A stretch of DNA of 7,265 bases from Deltaproteobacteria bacterium (lineage in GTDB: Bacteria > Desulfobacterota > Desulfarculia > Adiutricales > Adiutricaceae): contig JAISZP010000073.1 in assembly GCA_031269135.1 (NCBI GenBank), forward strand, positions 1 to 7,265. The letters are read 5' to 3'. Shown here piece after piece: positions 5,997-7,265 of the stretch. A model generated the notes under the pieces. The model saw only the letters and a list, made by a program, of their open reading frames with translations, was not told where the DNA came from and did not search any database. How positions within the stretch are numbered: position 1 is the first letter of the stretch; the number at the start of each line of letters is the position of its first letter. The position numbers and the translations under genes were made by a program.

Positions 5997-6481
5997 GAAA
6001 GCAAGGGACCCAAAGGGAAGCGGTTAAAATGGCGACACGCGCAAATTACATATGAAAGAATCCGCTGGATAGGAAAGAAAATCGAGAGAAATCGAAAAAG
6101 AACTGATCAAGATTAATGGCGGTTTAAACAAACCGCGTCGCAAAAGAATGAAACAAAGATTTAAAAAAAGAAAAGGTCGTTTATTTGAAAAGTGGAAAAG
6201 CTTATCATAACGTAGCTCCGCAGAGGCTTCAACAAGTCCGTCTTATGGATTTGCCGGGGTTTGACGTCGAATTCGTCAAAATACGAAGCTCAAAAGCATG
6301 ATAAGACTTTTTTCTAAGGGTCAACCCCGAGAACACTTCTCAGATCTGTAGTGGTTGTGGGCACAAAGAAAAGAGAAACAGCAAACTTCAATCAGAGTTT
6401 AAGTGTTTAGAATGCGGGTTGGAGATGAACGCTGCTAAGAACGTTCTAGCTATAGGGCTAATCAAATTAAGATTAGCCTGA
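5997..6481 (+). pseudogene. tnpB: Decayed IS200/IS605-type tnpB (RNA-guided nuclease/transposase accessory protein)
   Basis: The secure part is 6320-6481 in frame 2. RVNPENTSQICSGCGH followed by FKCLECG gives the TnpB zinc ribbon with Cys codons at 6347, 6356, 6404 and 6413, then NAAKNVLAIG and a TGA at 6479. Just upstream, pieces of the preceding conserved block appear in different frames: RGFNKSV (frame 3, from 6222), DLPGFDVEFVK (frame 2), KYEAQKHDKTFF (frame 3). At least three frame changes are therefore needed, and in-frame TGA TAA stops stand at 6299-6304. Further upstream, basic stretches such as GKRLKWRHAQITYERIRW (frame 3) and LNKPRRKRMKQRFKKRKG (frame 1, 6124 on) resemble the Arg/Lys-rich middle of TnpB but are less certain. 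The expected motif around the last RuvC Asp (NADxNAAKN) is shortened to NAAKN, so the Asp is missing. No N-terminus or tnpA is seen. The remnant is not functional as a protein. Confidence 0.8.
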
Positions 6482-6483
6482 TT

Positions 6484-6658
6484 TAAAAATCGACCGAGGA
6501 ACTGGCCTTTGCGAGGAGGGACCCATTGGGGTCTGGGCGAATCGCAAAGAAAAGTGCCTGAACGCTAATCTCAGGTGAATTTCGCGAGCTTGCTCGTGGT
6601 TTGTTCACTCGTGACGAAAGCTAAAATCTACCCAAACAACCATTAACTCAGATCCTGA
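6484..6658 (+). ncRNA. Possible omega-RNA/right-end region of the tnpB element
   Basis: In IS200/IS605 elements the guide-scaffold RNA overlaps the 3' end of tnpB and runs to the right end. Here the 175 nt after the tnpB stop are rich in hairpins. CTTTGCGA/TCGCAAAG (6507-6514 with 6542-6549) encloses GACCC/GGGTC (6520-6524 with 6529-6533). CCTGA/TCAGG (6557-6561 with 6571-6575) follows, then CGAG-CTTG-CTCG (6585-6596), a stable tetraloop type, then CTCAG/CTGAG (6647-6651 with 6655-6659). The structures are seen directly; their identity as omega-RNA or transposon end is inferred from position only. No tetranucleotide cleavage site or element boundary could be fixed. Confidence 0.35.
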
Positions 6659-6684
6659 GAATTTCCCTCTAAGAGGACAAATTC
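6659..6684 (+). promoter_or_regulatory. Imperfect hairpin just upstream of the Rpn-gene RBS
   Basis: GAATTT (6659-6664) pairs with AAATTC (6679-6684), and inside it CCTC (6666-6669) pairs with GAGG (6673-6676) around a TAA loop, with a one- and two-base internal bulge. The hairpin ends 2 nt before the RBS. It could mark the end of the tnpB element or affect translation of the downstream gene; the sequence does not decide. Confidence 0.45.
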
Positions 6685-6685
6685 C

Positions 6686-6694
6686 AAAGGAGAG
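6686..6694 (+). promoter_or_regulatory. Ribosome binding site fixing the GTG start of the Rpn gene
   Basis: AAAGGAGAG lies directly upstream, with its GGAG core 7 nt before the GTG at 6700. The neighbouring ATG at 6698 is followed at once by TGA, so GTG is the only workable start. Confidence 0.85.
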
Positions 6695-6699
6695 TTAAT

Positions 6700-7265
6700 G
6701 TGACTAAATCTATCTTATCACCGAAAAATGATTTTGTTTTCAAGCTTCTCTTCGGTGAGGCCGAAAATTGTAAGGCAACTACAGGGCTTTTAAGTTCTGT
6801 GCTCAAAATAGACCCTGAACAATTGTCGGATTTAAGTTTTTTGAATCCTTTCCTTTATCAGGATTCCGAAAAGGGCAAAGAAGGAATTCTTGATGTTAAA
6901 GTCAAAACTAAAACGGCGGAAATTATCGACATTGAAATGCAAATTTTAAAAGTTCCAGATTTACCCGAACGTATATTTTTTTATAAGTCTAAACTTGTTC
7001 TCGAACAAATTGGTAGAGGGAACGATTACTCTGTAATTAAGAAAGTTTATAATATCATTATAACTGATCATATTTATGTAAAAGAAAATCCTTTTTATCA
7101 TAACCGTTTTTTTGACTATAACCCTGATTACGCAACACCTTTTAAGAAAGTGTCAGAAACCCATATCTTAGAGTTGCCTAAACTACCGAAAAAATCTGAC
7201 GGCGCCTTATTATGGTCTTGGCTGAAATTTTTCAAAGTTGATAGCGAGGAGGACTTAAATATGGT
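6700..7265 (+). CDS. Rpn family recombination-promoting nuclease/putative transposase (PD-(D/E)XK), 3' end outside the window
   Basis: From the GTG at 6700 the frame is open to the window edge (188 codons, no stop). The N-terminus SPKNDFVFKLLFGE is the typical opening of Rpn/PDDEXK_2 proteins. The nuclease core follows: ILDVKVKT with Asp65, then EIIDIEMQ with Glu79 and Gln81, matching the D...ExQ form of the active site. Further family-like parts are LPERIFFYKSKLVLEQ, YNIIITD and the FHxR-like NRFFDYNP region, then LELPKLPKK. Known Rpn proteins are DNA endonucleases that promote RecA-independent recombination. They are often called transposases although no terminal inverted repeats are known for them. 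Family members are commonly about 280-320 aa, so roughly a third or more lies outside. The gene is AT-rich compared with trmFO and tex, which suggests separate acquisition. It starts 218 nt after the dead tnpB, and the promoter at 5954 could be its transcription source. Confidence 0.88.
   Translation, partial: MTKSILSPKNDFVFKLLFGEAENCKATTGLLSSVLKIDPEQLSDLSFLNPFLYQDSEKGKEGILDVKVKTKTAEIIDIEMQILKVPDLPERIFFYKSKLVLEQIGRGNDYSVIKKVYNIIITDHIYVKENPFYHNRFFDYNPDYATPFKKVSETHILELPKLPKKSDGALLWSWLKFFKVDSEEDLNM

Noticed and set aside
5995..6030. Cyclic-di-GMP (GEMM-like) riboswitch suggested by GCGAAAGC and GACCCAAAGGG
   Set aside because: The conserved GGGCAAACC part and the receptor half of the aptamer are absent, so the likeness is superficial.

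Overview
The window looks like a mosaic chromosomal segment from a Gram-negative bacterium. A conserved housekeeping core (trmFO, a TPR lipoprotein, tex) sits between AT-richer stretches of mobile-element debris. The folate-dependent TrmFO, a lipoprotein with Ser at +2 after the lipobox cysteine (outer-membrane sorting) and the style of the Tex and TrmFO proteins suggest a Desulfobacterota/deltaproteobacterium-like host. That assignment is an inference from protein style, not a demonstrated placement.

Layout. Positions 1-482 hold the remnant of an IS630-family transposase: an N-terminal helix-turn-helix part and the first catalytic Asp region, in two frames joined across a run of nine A. The remnant runs without a stop into trmFO (start about 483-537, end 1883), which is full length and keeps both active-site cysteines. 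The TrmFO start region is a 33/36-nt tandem duplication with four in-frame ATGs. A TPR-containing lipoprotein gene (1870-2811) overlaps the end of trmFO by 14 nt, so the two are probably one transcription unit. The 347-nt gap before tex holds three 19-bp repeats starting at the lipoprotein stop codon, then a 34-unit pentanucleotide array (consensus CYYRR) with a higher-order 35-nt organisation. tex (3159-5516) is complete.

After tex, about 470 nt carry no recognisable gene. They contain a possible A7/T7 terminator, a G-rich short repeat with a hairpin, a cluster of short palindromes, and then a very good sigma-70 promoter with an extended -10 (5954-5982). The promoter points into a decayed IS200/IS605-type tnpB (about 5997-6481). 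This pseudogene has several frameshifts and a zinc-ribbon C-terminus that has lost the residues around the expected RuvC-III Asp. It is followed by a 200-nt hairpin-rich stretch that resembles the right end/omega-RNA region of such elements. From 6700 to the right edge runs the start of an Rpn-family PD-(D/E)XK nuclease gene with a strong RBS.

How it fits together. TrmFO (tRNA T54 methylation) and Tex (RNA-binding transcription accessory factor) are housekeeping RNA-related genes. The lipoprotein is an envelope protein of unknown role. I do not see a complete new defence or mobile system. The most interesting signals are the in-frame transposase-trmFO junction with its duplicated start region, the hierarchical CYYRR array upstream of tex, and the structured region left behind by the dead tnpB, next to a strong promoter and an Rpn nuclease gene.
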